Part shown: positions 47,029 through 57,265 of the stretch, one piece after another
How positions within the stretch are numbered: the stretch's first letter is position 1
Layout: the number at the start of each line of letters is the position of its first letter
NCBI RefSeq assembly: GCF_024679245.1
Contig: NC_090172.1
Span: forward strand, 6,867,233 to 6,931,232
Origin: Pseudorasbora parva
Taxonomy: Eukaryota > Chordata > Actinopteri > Cypriniformes > Gobionidae
Reading direction: 5' to 3'
DNA: 64,000 nt
The notes under the pieces: generated by a model
Databases searched by the model: none
What the model was told of the DNA's origin: nothing
The model's input: only the letters and a program-made list of their open reading frames with translations
Position numbers and translations under genes: made by a program

Positions 47029-48997
47029 GGTTGCGTCCGAAATCGCGTACTTCCATACTATATAGTATGCGAAAAACAGTACGCGAGCAGAGTAGTATGT
47101 CCGAATTCATAGAATTCGAAAAACAGTATGCGAAAAGTACCCGGATGGCATACTACTTCCGGCGAGATTATGAAGTGCGCATACGATGGACACTTTACTA
47201 TCCCATGATGCCACGGGAGAGAGGAGCTGGCGTTATATTTGAAAATGGCGGAAAACGGAGATGCAGCTGTTTTCAAGTGTAAGTACTTTATAAACAATTT
47301 TTTGTTTATTTGTGGTTAAATTGTATTTGTTTAACATCATATAAGTAAACGACTGTTTTGTTAGAAGTTTATATGATGTAAAGGGTGTCCTTTTTCAGCC
47401 AATTCAGAAAAATTATAGTTTTATCATTATTAGTAGACTAATGTAAATCAGCTACCGATAGCACTGTTTTCACAAAACAAAGACGTTCGTTGTTTAGCAG
47501 TTTAATGAGATAATTACACAACTTCAGTAAATTAAAACGATGTATTTCTCCTTTACCAGTGTTGATATTATCAAAATGTTGTTGGTTACACAGCAAACTG
47601 CTGTTAACAAGTTTAAATTACCTCAGCTTGTCCATGTACCGTTAGCATTAATAAACTGACCATGGTTCATCACATGTTAATCTCTGTGTTGATTTTGCAG
47701 GGGCTGATGAACACCCACCCGTGTTTTAACCAAGAAGTGAGAGAAAGAAAAGATTCCTTCGGCTACTAGAAATAATTGCTAAACAATGATGATAATAAAG
47801 AAATCAAATGATACAGTGTCTCCTTTCATTTGTTTGTAAATTCACCGTCATGCTGTTTAGCAAGTTATATTACAAAACACTTAATTCCTAGGGATTTACA
47901 GTAGCTATATTGTCAGTGGTAAATTGCTAATATATGGCCTTGAGTATTTTTTTAAAGCGTTCTGTATGTGTTGCTGGTTTTTGAAACGAGCTAATTGCAC
48001 GTCTATCTGAAAAATATGCTGTCTTACTCTGAATACGAGTGCTGCACTATAGAGAAAAAAACACTCCAGACACCATTAAAATGTATTTGCTTTATTTTTG
48101 TGTATTTAACTTTCAAATGGATTCGTAGGATACAAAGCTTAAAATAAAATCACATAATTTTGCCGTACATGCGTTAAACACCACCAAAAGGAAAGGTATT
48201 AAAATGTTTTTTTTATTATAGTGTCATCACGAGGAAAGAAGTTTAGCTTAAGCAGCTTCGGTAAGGTAACTTTCACAGGTTTCAAAAAGATCTAAAAGGA
48301 CTTTGATAACTAGTATCTCATTTATAGGGCATCACTTTAAAATAGTTCAATAACGTTAAAGTTATATGTTTCTTTTAAAGTGTGTACAAGATGAAGACTA
48401 CGATCTCGGTAATTTTTGGATTTACTCTTGAAGTAAATAATTTGTAAAACATGAAGCTCAAATATGTGATATGTAACTATAATTTCAAATGTTTGGCACA
48501 CAAATTCACACTCAGCCTAAGCCGTTGTGCCAGTGGTTGGTGGGTGTCGCCTCTAGGGACCACTGTAGCTCCATTAATAGAGACACGCACACACATTTGT
48601 TTCTGAGGTAATATTTAAAAGCTAAATACATTATAATACTTGCATTATTTGAGAAATTCCGCACAAGCTCTCGACGTAGGCGTGACCTGCGAGGAGCTGA
48701 CCGACGCCTCCTCTGGATTGTAAGCTCGAACGATGTAAAAACGCAGATAAAAGCGAAGCAGATCTAAAAACATCGCTGGCGAATGTGTGCAGTCGGTGGA
48801 ATGGGCTCTTTAAATCTCCGCGCTGTCATGACGGCGTCTATCACGTGACAATTCCATCATGGCGCATGTAGTACGTCCGACTCCATTCATACTACCCGTA
48901 TTCATACTATATAGAACGTACTTTTTTAACGGTCGCGAAGTACGTTCTAATTCAAATGTAGTACCTACTCACATAGTACGCGATTTCGGACGCACCC
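47029..48997 (+). mobile_element. PIF/Harbinger non-autonomous element, 1.97 kb
   Basis: The terminal inverted repeats are near perfect over 23 bp (left GGTTGCGTCCGAAATCGCGT; right end complement GGGTGCGTCCGAAATCGCGT). TTA flanks both sides (47026-47028 and 48998-49000), the 3-bp TWA-type target duplication of PIF/Harbinger. It has no DDE transposase. Inside, an ATG exon with a GT donor and a matching AG acceptor form a tiny two-exon frame. Confidence 0.8.
47245..47729 (+). other. Tiny two-exon reading frame in the Harbinger element
   Basis: An ATG at 47245 (in a good AAAATGGCG context) opens a short frame to a donor at 47278/47279 (AGT|GTAAGT). A polypyrimidine tract and CAG at 47700 act as acceptor, and the frame continues to a TAA at 47727-47729. 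The 20-residue product starts MAENGDAAVF. AATAAA follows at about 47791. This could be a relic of the first exons of the Harbinger Myb-like protein, or chance. Low confidence. Confidence 0.25.
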
Positions 48998-49025
48998 TTA
49001 TTTTTGCACCGCGGAACGTTTTTCA

Positions 49026-49319
49026 ATGAATGAGTTTCGACGGACCGATTATACTGGAACACCAACCAGCGCTCCGGAGCCACGACAACCACAACAACAA
49101 ACCATGAACGAAGAAGCTGACGAGACCGCTTTGCTTGACCCTGTGGATGGGACGTTTTGTTTTAAAAAACGAAAGAATGGAAGCGTCGACAAGAGCGTGG
49201 TTGTGAGCAAGCTATACAACAAGGAATCTGCGTATCACCGCAGCACATCGAGCCTCAAATATCACAAATATGCTTCTGCTACACTTAATGGCAAACATTG
49301 CGCTGGTCTGCTGGACTGA
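49026..49319 (+). pseudogene. BED zinc-finger remnant of a hAT transposase
   Basis: A 97-codon ORF. Residues 26-50 are acidic; then KSVVVSKLYNKESAYHRSTS and SLKYHK follow. In functional hAT transposases and ZBED proteins this region reads (V)CKLC...EFAYHRSTSSLKYHL...KH; here the Cys pair is replaced by Ser and Tyr, so zinc could not be bound. The His pair is partly kept. A polyadenylation-like AATAAA follows at about 49321. It is a truncated, non-functional DNA-binding remnant. Confidence 0.65.
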
Positions 49320-50035
49320 AATAAATAAACAATATTTTGTTGATTAAGCTTATGTATTCAGTCATTATTCAATGGTATACTAAAAATACATGTGAAAAAT
49401 TACTTCTCATTGTTCTCAGGTCAAATATTTATATGCAATTAAAATGCGATTAATTACGATTAATTAATTACAAAGCCTCTAATTAATTAGATTATTTTTT
49501 TTAATCGAGTCCCAGTATATATAGTATATATATATATATAAAATTGCTATTATTATTATTAATAATATTATTATAAGACTAGACTGTATTAGGGAAGGCT
49601 TTTCCCATCCCTGCAGTTTGCTGTTCCACAATTCCAGCCCCATAAGCACTGCACTATTGCACTCCCAATCAGCAGTGCACTCACAATAATTTATTTACAA
49701 TCATTCTTGGCATTCACTGTCATCACTAACCCAAAGAACTACTGAATAGTTGAACACAAAGATGTGTGTGTGTTTGTGTGAGTTGTGTGTACATAGGTTA
49801 ATACAAGAAGAGTAAAATACTTTATTAATACACAGCAAATAGAAAAAGGGTGTTCCCACATTATGACAATTTGGTTGCTCAGGATGAATAGATTTGTGTG
49901 CGATGCATTGCTTTGCACAGCAGGTGTCACTAGGAAGCACACTTTCATGAGGCTTCAGGTAAATGAACCTTTTTGTGAACCAATGGGCTGGAAAGCCTCA
50001 GTGGTTCAAGAAGCCTCATTTGGCCATCACTAGCC

Positions 50036-50370
50036 CTGCGTCCCAATTCGCATACTATCCATCCTAAATAGTATTCGAAAATATAATTAGTATGTCCCAA
50101 ATCGTAGTAGGCTATGTTGAAAAGAGTATTCCAAAGATTCCCCGATGGTTTACTATTTCCGGTCCGAATTCACGGCGACGCAAAGAATTATGGGTTATCT
50201 CCAGCCGCGAAGGCTACACCTCATGCACACTCCGAAATCCCGTGAAAGAAGGACGCATTCGAAGGTCGCATTTGGAGTGTCCTACTCACTTTTTTGAAAT
50301 GAGACAGCCTTGTGACGTATGCACCCTTCAAATGCGACCTCCGGAGGACGCAGCCTTCTGAAATGAGACA
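50036..50370. repeat. Harbinger-like MITE fragment
   Basis: It begins TGCGTCCCAATTCGCATACT and has AGTATGTCCC and ATTTCCGGTC blocks like those at the start of 47029-48997. Only one end is visible, abutting the TIR of the enclosing element. Confidence 0.5.
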
Positions 50371-50528
50371 CAGCTCCTGTCTTCCGTCCCTTCGGGTCTT
50401 TTGTACTCTCCCCGCGCCACTTACTAGAACGAGAAACAGGTGTTGGTTGTTTGTGTCCAACCGCTCCTCTCCCGCCTCTCTTTCCCGCTGCAGACCTCGC
50501 TGAACCACGCCCCCTCTGCCACAGTCAA

Positions 50529-51216
<688 letters not shown>

Positions 51217-51367
51217 CCCTAGACCAGGGCTATTCAACTCTTGCCCTGGAGGGCCAGAGAACCCTGATCAAACACACCTACCTGTGATTTTTTAATGATC
51301 CTGGAGACATTGATTAAAATGTTCAGATGTGTTTGATCAGGGTTGGAGCTAAACTCTGCAGTGCATT

Positions 51368-51823
51368 TGTCACGGTTCATGAATTCATTGTCTCCTTCTT
51401 TGTGTCTTGTGAGGTTGTGTGGGAGGCGTGGCCACTGATTATGGGACTCATCACTTTCACCTGCTGCACTCATCAGTCTCACTATATATACCGCTCTCTC
51501 ACTGGCACCCATTGTCAGATTGTTACAGGCGTTTCTGGCGTGGCTGGCTTCGGCTTCTGTTCCCCTGGGGGATTATCTCTGTTCCTGGTCCAGGATTCGG
51601 CCTCTGGTTGTCCGCTGCGTCCCTGCTCTGCCATATCGCCTGCCTGACCGCCTGCACCTGACCTTCGCCGCAGCTCGCCTGCCTGTACCCTGGAGCCTGT
51701 CTCTTTATCACTTTACCTGTTATCTGAGCTTGGTTTATTGTTGACGCTTGCCGTCCTGTGGAACAATAAACTTGTTTTTGATTCGCTATTGGATCCTCTC
51801 TGTCTCTCATTACAGCCGTGACA
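51368..51823 (+). repeat. 5' LTR of the gypsy element
   Basis: Begins TGTCACGG and ends GTGACA. It contains TATATATA at about 51484-51490 (promoter) and AATAAA at 51765-51770 (polyadenylation). The likely RNA start lies near 51514, about 25-30 bp after the TATA box. Confidence 0.95.
51484..51490 (+). promoter_or_regulatory. LTR TATA box
   Basis: TATATATA upstream of GTCAGATTGTT (51514-51524), whose first base is the expected RNA start. The same box is in the 3' LTR at about 56217. Confidence 0.6.
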
Positions 51824-51824
51824 G

Positions 51825-51835
51825 AACAATCTGAC
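51825..51835 (+). other. Self-priming primer-binding site
   Basis: AACAATCTGAC, one base after the 5' LTR, is exactly complementary over 11 bases to GTCAGATTGTT in the LTR (51514-51524), which is about 25 bp downstream of the TATA box, i.e. at the predicted 5' end of the RNA. This is the arrangement of Tf1/sushi-type elements, which prime reverse transcription from the RNA's own first 11 bases instead of a tRNA. Confidence 0.75.
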
Positions 51836-51839
51836 CATT

Positions 51840-52772
51840 ATGGATCCAGCGAAGATGAACGAATTACAAGAGTATCTCAACGCGAACAGTCTGCGGATGG
51901 ATCGCCAGGAGCAACAGGCGACTGCTACCACCCAGGCATTACAGGCGATGGCGGAGCAGGTGTCCGAGCTCTCCAACCAACTTCAACAGCTACGGATTCC
52001 CACTGCGCCCCCACCACCGCCGCCGTTTCCCCAGCCACCAGCTAACATCAACCCGCACGAGCCCCGGATTCCGACGCCCGAACGCTACGCTGGTGAGCCC
52101 GATCTTTGTAGATCATTTCTAACAAGATGTTCATTGTTCTTTTCTCTGCAATCCACCACGTTCGCTTCAGAGACTTCCAAGGTGGCGTTGGTAATCAACC
52201 TGCTCACGGGCCGTGCGGCACGCTGGGGAACGGCGGTTTGGGAGAATCGCCATCCGTGTTGTTCCTCGTTCCTCGCACTCACGGAGGAGATGAAACGGGT
52301 CTTTGACCGAGCCGCCGTGGGACGCGAGGCGGCCCGCAAGCTTTCCGATCTGCAACAAGGCAGCAGACCCGTTTCTGATTACATCATCGACTTTCGTACC
52401 CTGGCCGCTGAGTGCGGTTGGAACAAGGAAGCGCAGTGGGACCGTTTCCTGCATGGGCTGGCTGACCGTGTACAGCGAGAGGTGTACGCCTTGGATTTAC
52501 CTACGGATATCGATGGACTGATGACGTTAGCACTTCGAGTTGACTCACGCCTGGAATCCCGCTCTCATATGCGGAGGACATCTGAGTTTCGTGAGCCCAG
52601 TGGCACCTACACGGTCAGCCCCACCAACGATCCCGAGCCCATGCAGGTGGGTAGAGCTCGGCTTTCCCGGGAAGAGAGAGAGCGTCGCAGAGCGGGGGGT
52701 CTCTGTCTCTACTGTGGTGCGGCGGGGCATTTCCTCAACCAGTGTCCAGTAAAAGATCGAGCCCGGCAGTAG
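51840..52772 (+). CDS. gag: Gypsy Gag protein, 310 aa
   Basis: ATG at 51840 lies just behind the LTR and primer-binding site. Residues 1-75 are Gln-rich and Pro-rich (a coiled-coil-like segment, then a run of prolines). Residues about 90-245 are the retrotransposon Gag (capsid-like) domain, with [36 protein letters not shown] and [20 protein letters not shown] text, as in sushi-class Gag and the mammalian PEG10/RTL genes derived from it. A CCHC zinc knuckle [14 protein letters not shown] lies near the C-terminus (C-x2-C-x4-H-x4-C) and would bind RNA. It overlaps pol by 31 bases in another frame. It is expected to form the particle. Confidence 0.92.
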   Translation: MDPAKMNELQEYLNANSLRMDRQEQQATATTQALQAMAEQVSELSNQLQQLRIPTAPPPPPPFPQPPANINPHEPRIPTPERYAGEPDLCRSFLTRCSLFFSLQSTTFASETSKVALVINLLTGRAARWGTAVWENRHPCCSSFLALTEEMKRVFDRAAVGREAARKLSDLQQGSRPVSDYIIDFRTLAAECGWNKEAQWDRFLHGLADRVQREVYALDLPTDIDGLMTLALRVDSRLESRSHMRRTSEFREPSGTYTVSPTNDPEPMQVGRARLSREERERRRAGGLCLYCGAAGHFLNQCPVKDRARQ

Positions 52773-55700
52773 AAAGGAGGTTACTGTCGGGTGGAGCTGC
52801 GTTAGAGAAAGCCTCGTCCGCGACTCTCCTTCCGGGAAGATTGCAGTGGGCAGCCAGTTTTCACATCTGCCAAGCCCTCGTGGATTCGGGAGCAGAGGGT
52901 AATTTTATCGATCAGACTCTGGCACATCGACTCAGGATTCCCGTCACCCCCCTTTCCAGTACCATCTCTGTTCACGCCCTCAATGGCCAGACTTTACCCA
53001 CCATCACCCACATCACTGAAAACATTACACTCACCATTTCTGGGAACCACACAGAAACTATCACATTCCTCCTCACTGACACTCCTCACGCACCTGTTGT
53101 CCTCGGTCATCCCTGGTTACAGAAACACAATCCCAGGGTTGACTGGGGACATAATACTATCACATCCTGGAGTAATCAGTGTTATGCCTCTTGTCTTGTG
53201 TCTGCTCGTTCGTGTACGTCTAGTTCTGTGTTGCAGGAGGAGACGGTGGATTTATCTAACGTGCCCAAGGAGTACCTCGACCTGAAGGAGGTGTTCAGTA
53301 AGTCCCGGGCTGCTTCTCTTCCTCCTCATCGTCCCTATGACTGTGCTATAGATCTACTTCCAGGCAAGTCTCCGCCTAAGGGCAAGTTATATTCACTTTC
53401 TACTCCTGAAAGGGAGGCCATGGAGAAATACATTTCTGATTCTCTAGCTTCCAAGTTCATCCGTCCTTCCTCTTCTCCAGCGGGGGCGGGGTTCTTTTTC
53501 GTGGGTAAAAAGGATGGTTCTCTGCGACCTTGCATTGACTACCGGGGGCTGAATAACATCACGGTAAAGAATACCTATCCTTTGCCGTTGATGTCTTCAG
53601 CTTTCGAGAGGTTACAGGGAGCATCCATATTCACGAAATTGGATTTACGCAATGCCTATCATTTGGTGCGCATCAGGAAGGGGGATGAATGGAAGACTGC
53701 ATTTAACACCCCCAGGGGGCACTTTGAATATTTGGTCATGCCCTTCGGGCTGTCCAACTGTCCCGCAGTCTTCCAGACACTGGTCAATGACGTGCTGGGA
53801 GACATGGTAGATCAGTTTCTTTATGTTTACCTGGATGACATACTGATTTTTTCTTCTTCTCTCCAGGAACATGTCCAGCACGTCAGACTAGTGTTACAGA
53901 GGTTGCTAGAGAATGGGCTTTTTGTCAAGGCGGAGAAATGCGCGTTTCATGCACAGTCGGTACCATTTTTAGGTTACATCATCTCGTCCGAGGGAATGCG
54001 CATGGATCCCGATAAGGTTAGGGCTGTGATAGATTGGCCAAGTCCGGATTCCCATAAGGCCCTACAGAGGTTTCTGGGGTTCGCCAATTTTTATCGGTGT
54101 TTTATTCGCAACTTCAGCCAGCTAGCCGCGCCTCTGACTGCCTTGACCTCCACCCGAACGGCGTTCAGGTGGTCGGTTGCAGCCGAGACTGCATTTACCA
54201 ACCTGAAGAGCCGCTTTGTTTCGGCTCCCATTTTAGTGACCCCTGATCCATCACGCCAGTTTGTGGTGGAGGTTGACGCGTCAGAGGTGGGGGTAGGAGC
54301 GGTTCTATCCCAACGCTCTTCCTCGGATGATAAGATGCACCCTTGCGCGTTTTTTTCTCATCGCTTGTCGCCAGCCGAACGCAATTATGACATTGGTAAT
54401 AGAGAGCTGTTGGCAGTCAAACTGGCATTGGAGGAGTGGCGTCATTGGCTAGAGGGTTCGGGGGTTCCTTTTATCGTTTGGACCGACCATAAGAATCTGG
54501 AATACATCAGATCTGCTAAGAGACTCAACTCCAGGCAGGCTCGGTGGTCCCTTTTTTTCGGACGTTTTGACTTTTCTCTTTCGTACCGCCCGGGTTCCAA
54601 AAACATCAAACCCGATGCTTTGTCGCGCGTTTTTGACCGCTCCGAACGCCCGTCTACTCCCGAGTGCATTTTACCTGAGAGACTTAGAGTCTCCACACTC
54701 GTATGGGAGGTCGAATCGAAGGTCAGGACGGCCTTAGAAGGGGTAACGCCTCCGCACGGTGGACCACCGAACCGATTATTCGTTCCGGAGGGAGTTCGGT
54801 CCGACGTTGTTCGATGGGGACACTGCTCCAATGTCGCTTGTCATCCAGGAGTTAATAGAACCAAATTTTTGGTTAAGCAACGATTCTGGTGGCCCGGTAT
54901 GGCTCGTGACATCCGAGATTTTGTTTTGGCCTGTTCAGTCTGTGCCATGGGGAAGACATCGAACCGCCCTCCCGATGGGCTCCTTCAACCGCTGTCTGTC
55001 CCTTCGAGACCCTGGTCCCATATCGCTCTAGATTTTATCACCGCCCTCCCGCCCTCCCAGGGCAAGACGGTTGTTTTAACCGTCGTGGACCGATTCTCGA
55101 AGATGGTACATTTTGTTCCCTTGCCCAAATTACCCTCAGCCAAGGAGACAGCGGTAGCTGTCGTCGATCACGTCTTTCGTTTACATGGCCTTCCGATGGA
55201 CGTGGTTTCCGACAGGGGACCCCAGTTCGTGTCCAAATTTTGGCGAGAATTTTGTAAATTATTAGGGGCGACGGTTAGTTTGTCTTCGGGGTTTCATCCT
55301 CAGAGCAATGGCCAGACTGAGCGGGCCAACCAGGACCTTGAGAGAGGGTTACGATGTTTGGCCTCCAGAAATCCTTCCTCCTGGAGTCAACTCATCTCAT
55401 GGATTGAGTACGCACATAATTCATTACCAGTGTCAGGTACGGGCCTTTCGCCTTTTGAATGTAGTTTAGGGTACCAGCCACCTATCTTTCCCAGTCTGGA
55501 ATCCGAGGTCGCGGTCCCCTCCACGCACGCCTTCGTCCAGAGGTGTCGAGACACTTGGAGTAGAGCCCGTGAGACTCTGCTCCGGGTGGGTAGACGCACC
55601 AAGGCCCAAGCCGATCGCCACCGGTCTAAGCCTCCCGTCTACGTCGTGGGTCAAAAAGTGTGGCTTTCTTCTAAGAACATTCCTCTCCGCTCCGTGAGTA

Positions 55701-56089
55701 ATAAGTTAGCTCCTAAATTCATTGGCCCGTTTACTGTCACCAAGATTCTTAGCCCGGTGACAGTCCGCCTCAAACTACCTCCCGCGTACGGGAGAATTCA
55801 CCCCGTGTTTCATGTTTCCAAATTAAAACCTGTTTTTCATGCTCCTATTAATCCGCCTACCCCGGTTCCCCCCCCGCCGCGACTCGTAGATGGGGAACCA
55901 ACTTATACGGTCAATCGTATTCTGGACGCTAGACGGAGGGGACGCGGATTCCAGTACTTGGTGGACTGGGAAGGTTACGGTCCGGAGGAGAGAAGTTGGG
56001 TTCCTGCTAGGGACATACTGGATCACTCCCTTATCGATGATTACAATCGACAGGTAGGTCCTCCTGGGAGCTCCAGGAGGCGCTCCTAG
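52742..56089 (+). CDS. pol: Gypsy Pol polyprotein, about 1115 aa
   Basis: The frame is -1 relative to gag and stays open upstream of 52742, so translation probably uses a -1 shift from gag rather than the GTG at 52742. Domains: aspartic protease (DSG at about residues 48-50); RT with motif A Asp near 301 and YLDD at about 363-366; RNase H (VDAS near 510, then [14 protein letters not shown] and WTDHKNLEY); integrase zinc finger ([27 protein letters not shown]); the DDE triad (DFI, VSDRG, QTERAN); and a C-terminal chromodomain (about residues 1050-1105: [20 protein letters not shown], then [17 protein letters not shown]). A chromodomain directs integration to modified histones in this clade. 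No stop or frameshift is seen. The gene ends at TAG 56087-56089. Confidence 0.93.
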   Translation: MSSKRSSPAVERRLLSGGAALEKASSATLLPGRLQWAASFHICQALVDSGAEGNFIDQTLAHRLRIPVTPLSSTISVHALNGQTLPTITHITENITLTISGNHTETITFLLTDTPHAPVVLGHPWLQKHNPRVDWGHNTITSWSNQCYASCLVSARSCTSSSVLQEETVDLSNVPKEYLDLKEVFSKSRAASLPPHRPYDCAIDLLPGKSPPKGKLYSLSTPEREAMEKYISDSLASKFIRPSSSPAGAGFFFVGKKDGSLRPCIDYRGLNNITVKNTYPLPLMSSAFERLQGASIFTKLDLRNAYHLVRIRKGDEWKTAFNTPRGHFEYLVMPFGLSNCPAVFQTLVNDVLGDMVDQFLYVYLDDILIFSSSLQEHVQHVRLVLQRLLENGLFVKAEKCAFHAQSVPFLGYIISSEGMRMDPDKVRAVIDWPSPDSHKALQRFLGFANFYRCFIRNFSQLAAPLTALTSTRTAFRWSVAAETAFTNLKSRFVSAPILVTPDPSRQFVVEVDASEVGVGAVLSQRSSSDDKMHPCAFFSHRLSPAERNYDIGNRELLAVKLALEEWRHWLEGSGVPFIVWTDHKNLEYIRSAKRLNSRQARWSLFFGRFDFSLSYRPGSKNIKPDALSRVFDRSERPSTPECILPERLRVSTLVWEVESKVRTALEGVTPPHGGPPNRLFVPEGVRSDVVRWGHCSNVACHPGVNRTKFLVKQRFWWPGMARDIRDFVLACSVCAMGKTSNRPPDGLLQPLSVPSRPWSHIALDFITALPPSQGKTVVLTVVDRFSKMVHFVPLPKLPSAKETAVAVVDHVFRLHGLPMDVVSDRGPQFVSKFWREFCKLLGATVSLSSGFHPQSNGQTERANQDLERGLRCLASRNPSSWSQLISWIEYAHNSLPVSGTGLSPFECSLGYQPPIFPSLESEVAVPSTHAFVQRCRDTWSRARETLLRVGRRTKAQADRHRSKPPVYVVGQKVWLSSKNIPLRSVSNKLAPKFIGPFTVTKILSPVTVRLKLPPAYGRIHPVFHVSKLKPVFHAPINPPTPVPPPPRLVDGEPTYTVNRILDARRRGRGFQYLVDWEGYGPEERSWVPARDILDHSLIDDYNRQVGPPGSSRRRS

Positions 56090-56099
56090 GGGGAGGGGT
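56089..56099 (+). other. Polypurine tract
   Basis: GGGGGAGGGGTAC just before the 3' LTR, directly after the pol stop, the expected primer for plus-strand synthesis. Confidence 0.7.
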
Positions 56100-56101
56100 A
56101 C

Positions 56102-56558
56102 TGTCACGGTTCATGAATTCATTGTCTCCTTCTTTGTGTCTTGTGAGGTTGTGTGGGAGGCGTGGCCACTGATTATGGGACTCATCACTTTCACCTGCTG
56201 CACTCATCAGTCTCACTATATATACCGCTCTCTCACTGGCACCCATTGTCAGATTGTTACAGGCGTTTCTGGCATGGCTGGCTTCGGCTTCTGTTCCCCT
56301 GGGGGATTATCTCTGTTCCTGGTCCAGGATTCGGCCTTTTGGTTGTCCGCTGCGTCCCTGCTCTGCCATATCGCCTGCCTGACCGCCTGCACCTGACCTT
56401 CGCCGCAGCTCGCCTGCCTGTACCCTGGAGCCTGTCTCTTTATCACTTTACCTGTTATCTGAGCTTGGTTTATTGTTGACGCTTGCCGTCCTGTGGAACA
56501 ATAAACTTGTTTTTGATTCGCTATTGGATCCTCTCTGTCTCTCATTACAGCCGTGACA
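56102..56558 (+). repeat. 3' LTR of the gypsy element
   Basis: 457 bp, about 99% identical to the 5' LTR. Differences seen: GGCATGG here against GGCGTGG, and CCTTTTGG against CCTCTGG. Confidence 0.95.
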
Positions 56559-56642
56559 GCATTGGCCCTCCAGGGTAAAAGCTGAGTAGCCCTGCCCTAG
56601 ACACTTGAGAGTATCACTGCCGGGAAAGAAAAAACAAGTTCT

Positions 56643-56649
56643 GTATATA
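56643..56649 (+). promoter_or_regulatory. TATA-like box of a possible host gene
   Basis: TATATAA in CTGTATATAACAG lies about 43 bp before a splice donor (CAGG|GTGAGT at 56691/56692). A start at about 56675 would give a short non-coding first exon. The hAT/gypsy insertion ends only 41 bp upstream. Confidence 0.3.
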
Positions 56650-56911
56650 ACAGAGCCAAAACTTTGCTGGATTGAAACTGACACGTACAGGGTGAGTTTA
56701 CCATTTTTTCCTCAAACAATCTGTATGTAAATGTAGGTAAAGAATAATTGTGTGCGAATAATAGTGAAATCAGGTGAAATCAAGGTTTGATCTTAATTTT
56801 TTTTTCTTTCATGCAGTTAACATGGAAACCAGTCAGCAATATTACTTGTGGAGAAACTAAATGTTACAAATATGTTTTGTTTTGGTGCCTTACTTGTTTC
56901 TTCTTCTGCAG

Positions 56912-56950
<39 letters not shown>

Positions 56951-57091
56951 AACCAGTGATGAGTTATCATTTTAAATGATAATACTTTGATTGTCCTTAA
57001 GATTTCAAGCAGTAAACACACAAGAGGACTTGCGATTATCACCTGTGAGAAACGTTAAACTCTCTCTTTTCTATCTACTCAGATTTGCAAG

Positions 57092-57265
57092 ATGTCTGTG
57101 ACAGTGTCTCAGGGTGAAGGAGTGACAGTGATCACCATAACATCAAACCCCAACAGCAAATGGCCGATACTGTGTCAGATCCTGGGCACTTTGTGTTACA
57201 GTCCAGTGTGTGCCGTATCACAGCATGTGAAAGCAAAGATGGGGAGTGTCTATGCACGGCTTGCG
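57092..57265 (+). CDS. Possible first coding exon, MS4A-like
   Basis: An acceptor TCTACTCAG (57080) precedes ATG 57092, which opens 58 codons to a donor GCG|GTGAGA at 57265/57266. The product starts MSVTVSQGEGVTVITITSNP, then KWPILCQILGTLCYSPVCAV and SQHVKAKMGS. This resembles, from memory of the family, the cytosolic N-terminal part of fish MS4A-like four-span membrane proteins, and the exon end falls where the first membrane span would start. No later exons are recognisable in the next kilobases, so the gene could be truncated, have long introns, or the resemblance could be wrong. A 5' non-coding exon may end at 56691. Confidence 0.4.

Larger units (their letters stand above)
46917..49514 (+). 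mobile_element. hAT non-autonomous element with BED-finger remnant
   Basis: The left end TAGGGCCGGGACTTTAACGC and right end ...AATCGAGTCCCAGTATA match in outline (GGGACT). AT-rich TTAATTAATTA segments adjoin both ends, as in common cyprinid hAT repeats. It carries a degenerate BED-type zinc-finger ORF but no DDE transposase. A Harbinger element is inserted at 47026-49000. Because it lies in a TA repeat, its target duplication cannot be read with confidence. Confidence 0.65.
46437..50032. mobile_element. Third-level nested element (TAGTGATGG ends)
   Basis: The left end TAGTGATGGGACATCTGAAG and the right-end complement TAGTGATGGCCAAATGAGGC match in outline, and GAGGC(T)(T)C blocks follow in both. 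It is similar to a common fish hAT-type non-autonomous repeat. No 8-bp target duplication could be confirmed. It encloses a (TA)n tract and the next two insertions. Confidence 0.45.
45992..50375. mobile_element. TIR element inside the solo LTR
   Basis: The left end AGCTGTGTCTCATTTC matches the complement of the right end, AGCTGTGTCTCATTTCAGAA; the GGCTGC(A/G)TCCTCCGGAGG block follows on both sides. CCT on each side (45989-45991, 50376-50378) may be a 3-bp duplication. The original interior is hard to separate from the later insertions. Superfamily not assigned. Confidence 0.5.
45794..50523 (-). mobile_element. Solo LTR split by nested elements
   Basis: The outer parts 45794-45991 and 50376-50523 join to make an LTR-like unit of about 350 bp. 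On the minus strand it begins TGTGGCAGAGGGGGCG and ends ...CCTCTACA. GTCAA flanks it at 45789-45793 and 50524-50528, a perfect 5-bp duplication. Everything between (45992-50375) inserted later. The same LTR end is at 1-52. Confidence 0.6.
51368..56558 (+). mobile_element. Full-length Ty3/gypsy chromovirus, sushi type
   Basis: Complete 5.19-kb element. 5' LTR 51368-51823, 3' LTR 56102-56558, TSD GCATT at 51363-51367 and 56559-56563. The LTRs differ at only about two substitutions and one single-base insertion in 456 bp, so insertion is recent. Gag and pol ORFs are open and complete, with protease, RT, RNase H, integrase and a C-terminal chromodomain in the order of the chromovirus (sushi-ichi-like) clade. 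It may be capable of transposition; this is inferred from intact ORFs, not shown. Confidence 0.95.
51225..56594. mobile_element. hAT-type MITE interrupted by a gypsy element
   Basis: Left part 51225-51367 and right part 56564-56594 join to a unit of about 174 bp. The inverted ends start CAGGGCTATTCAACTCTTGC and, in complement, CAGGGCTACTCAGCTTTTAC; both continue CCTGGAGGGCCA. An 8-bp target duplication, CCCTAGAC, is present at 51217-51224 and 56595-56602, as hAT elements make. The gypsy element inserted at 51368 with its own 5-bp duplication, so the MITE is older. Confidence 0.85.

Noticed and set aside
51240..51360. Short host exon near the gypsy insertion
   Set aside because: The sequence belongs to a hAT-type MITE with clear ends and TSD.
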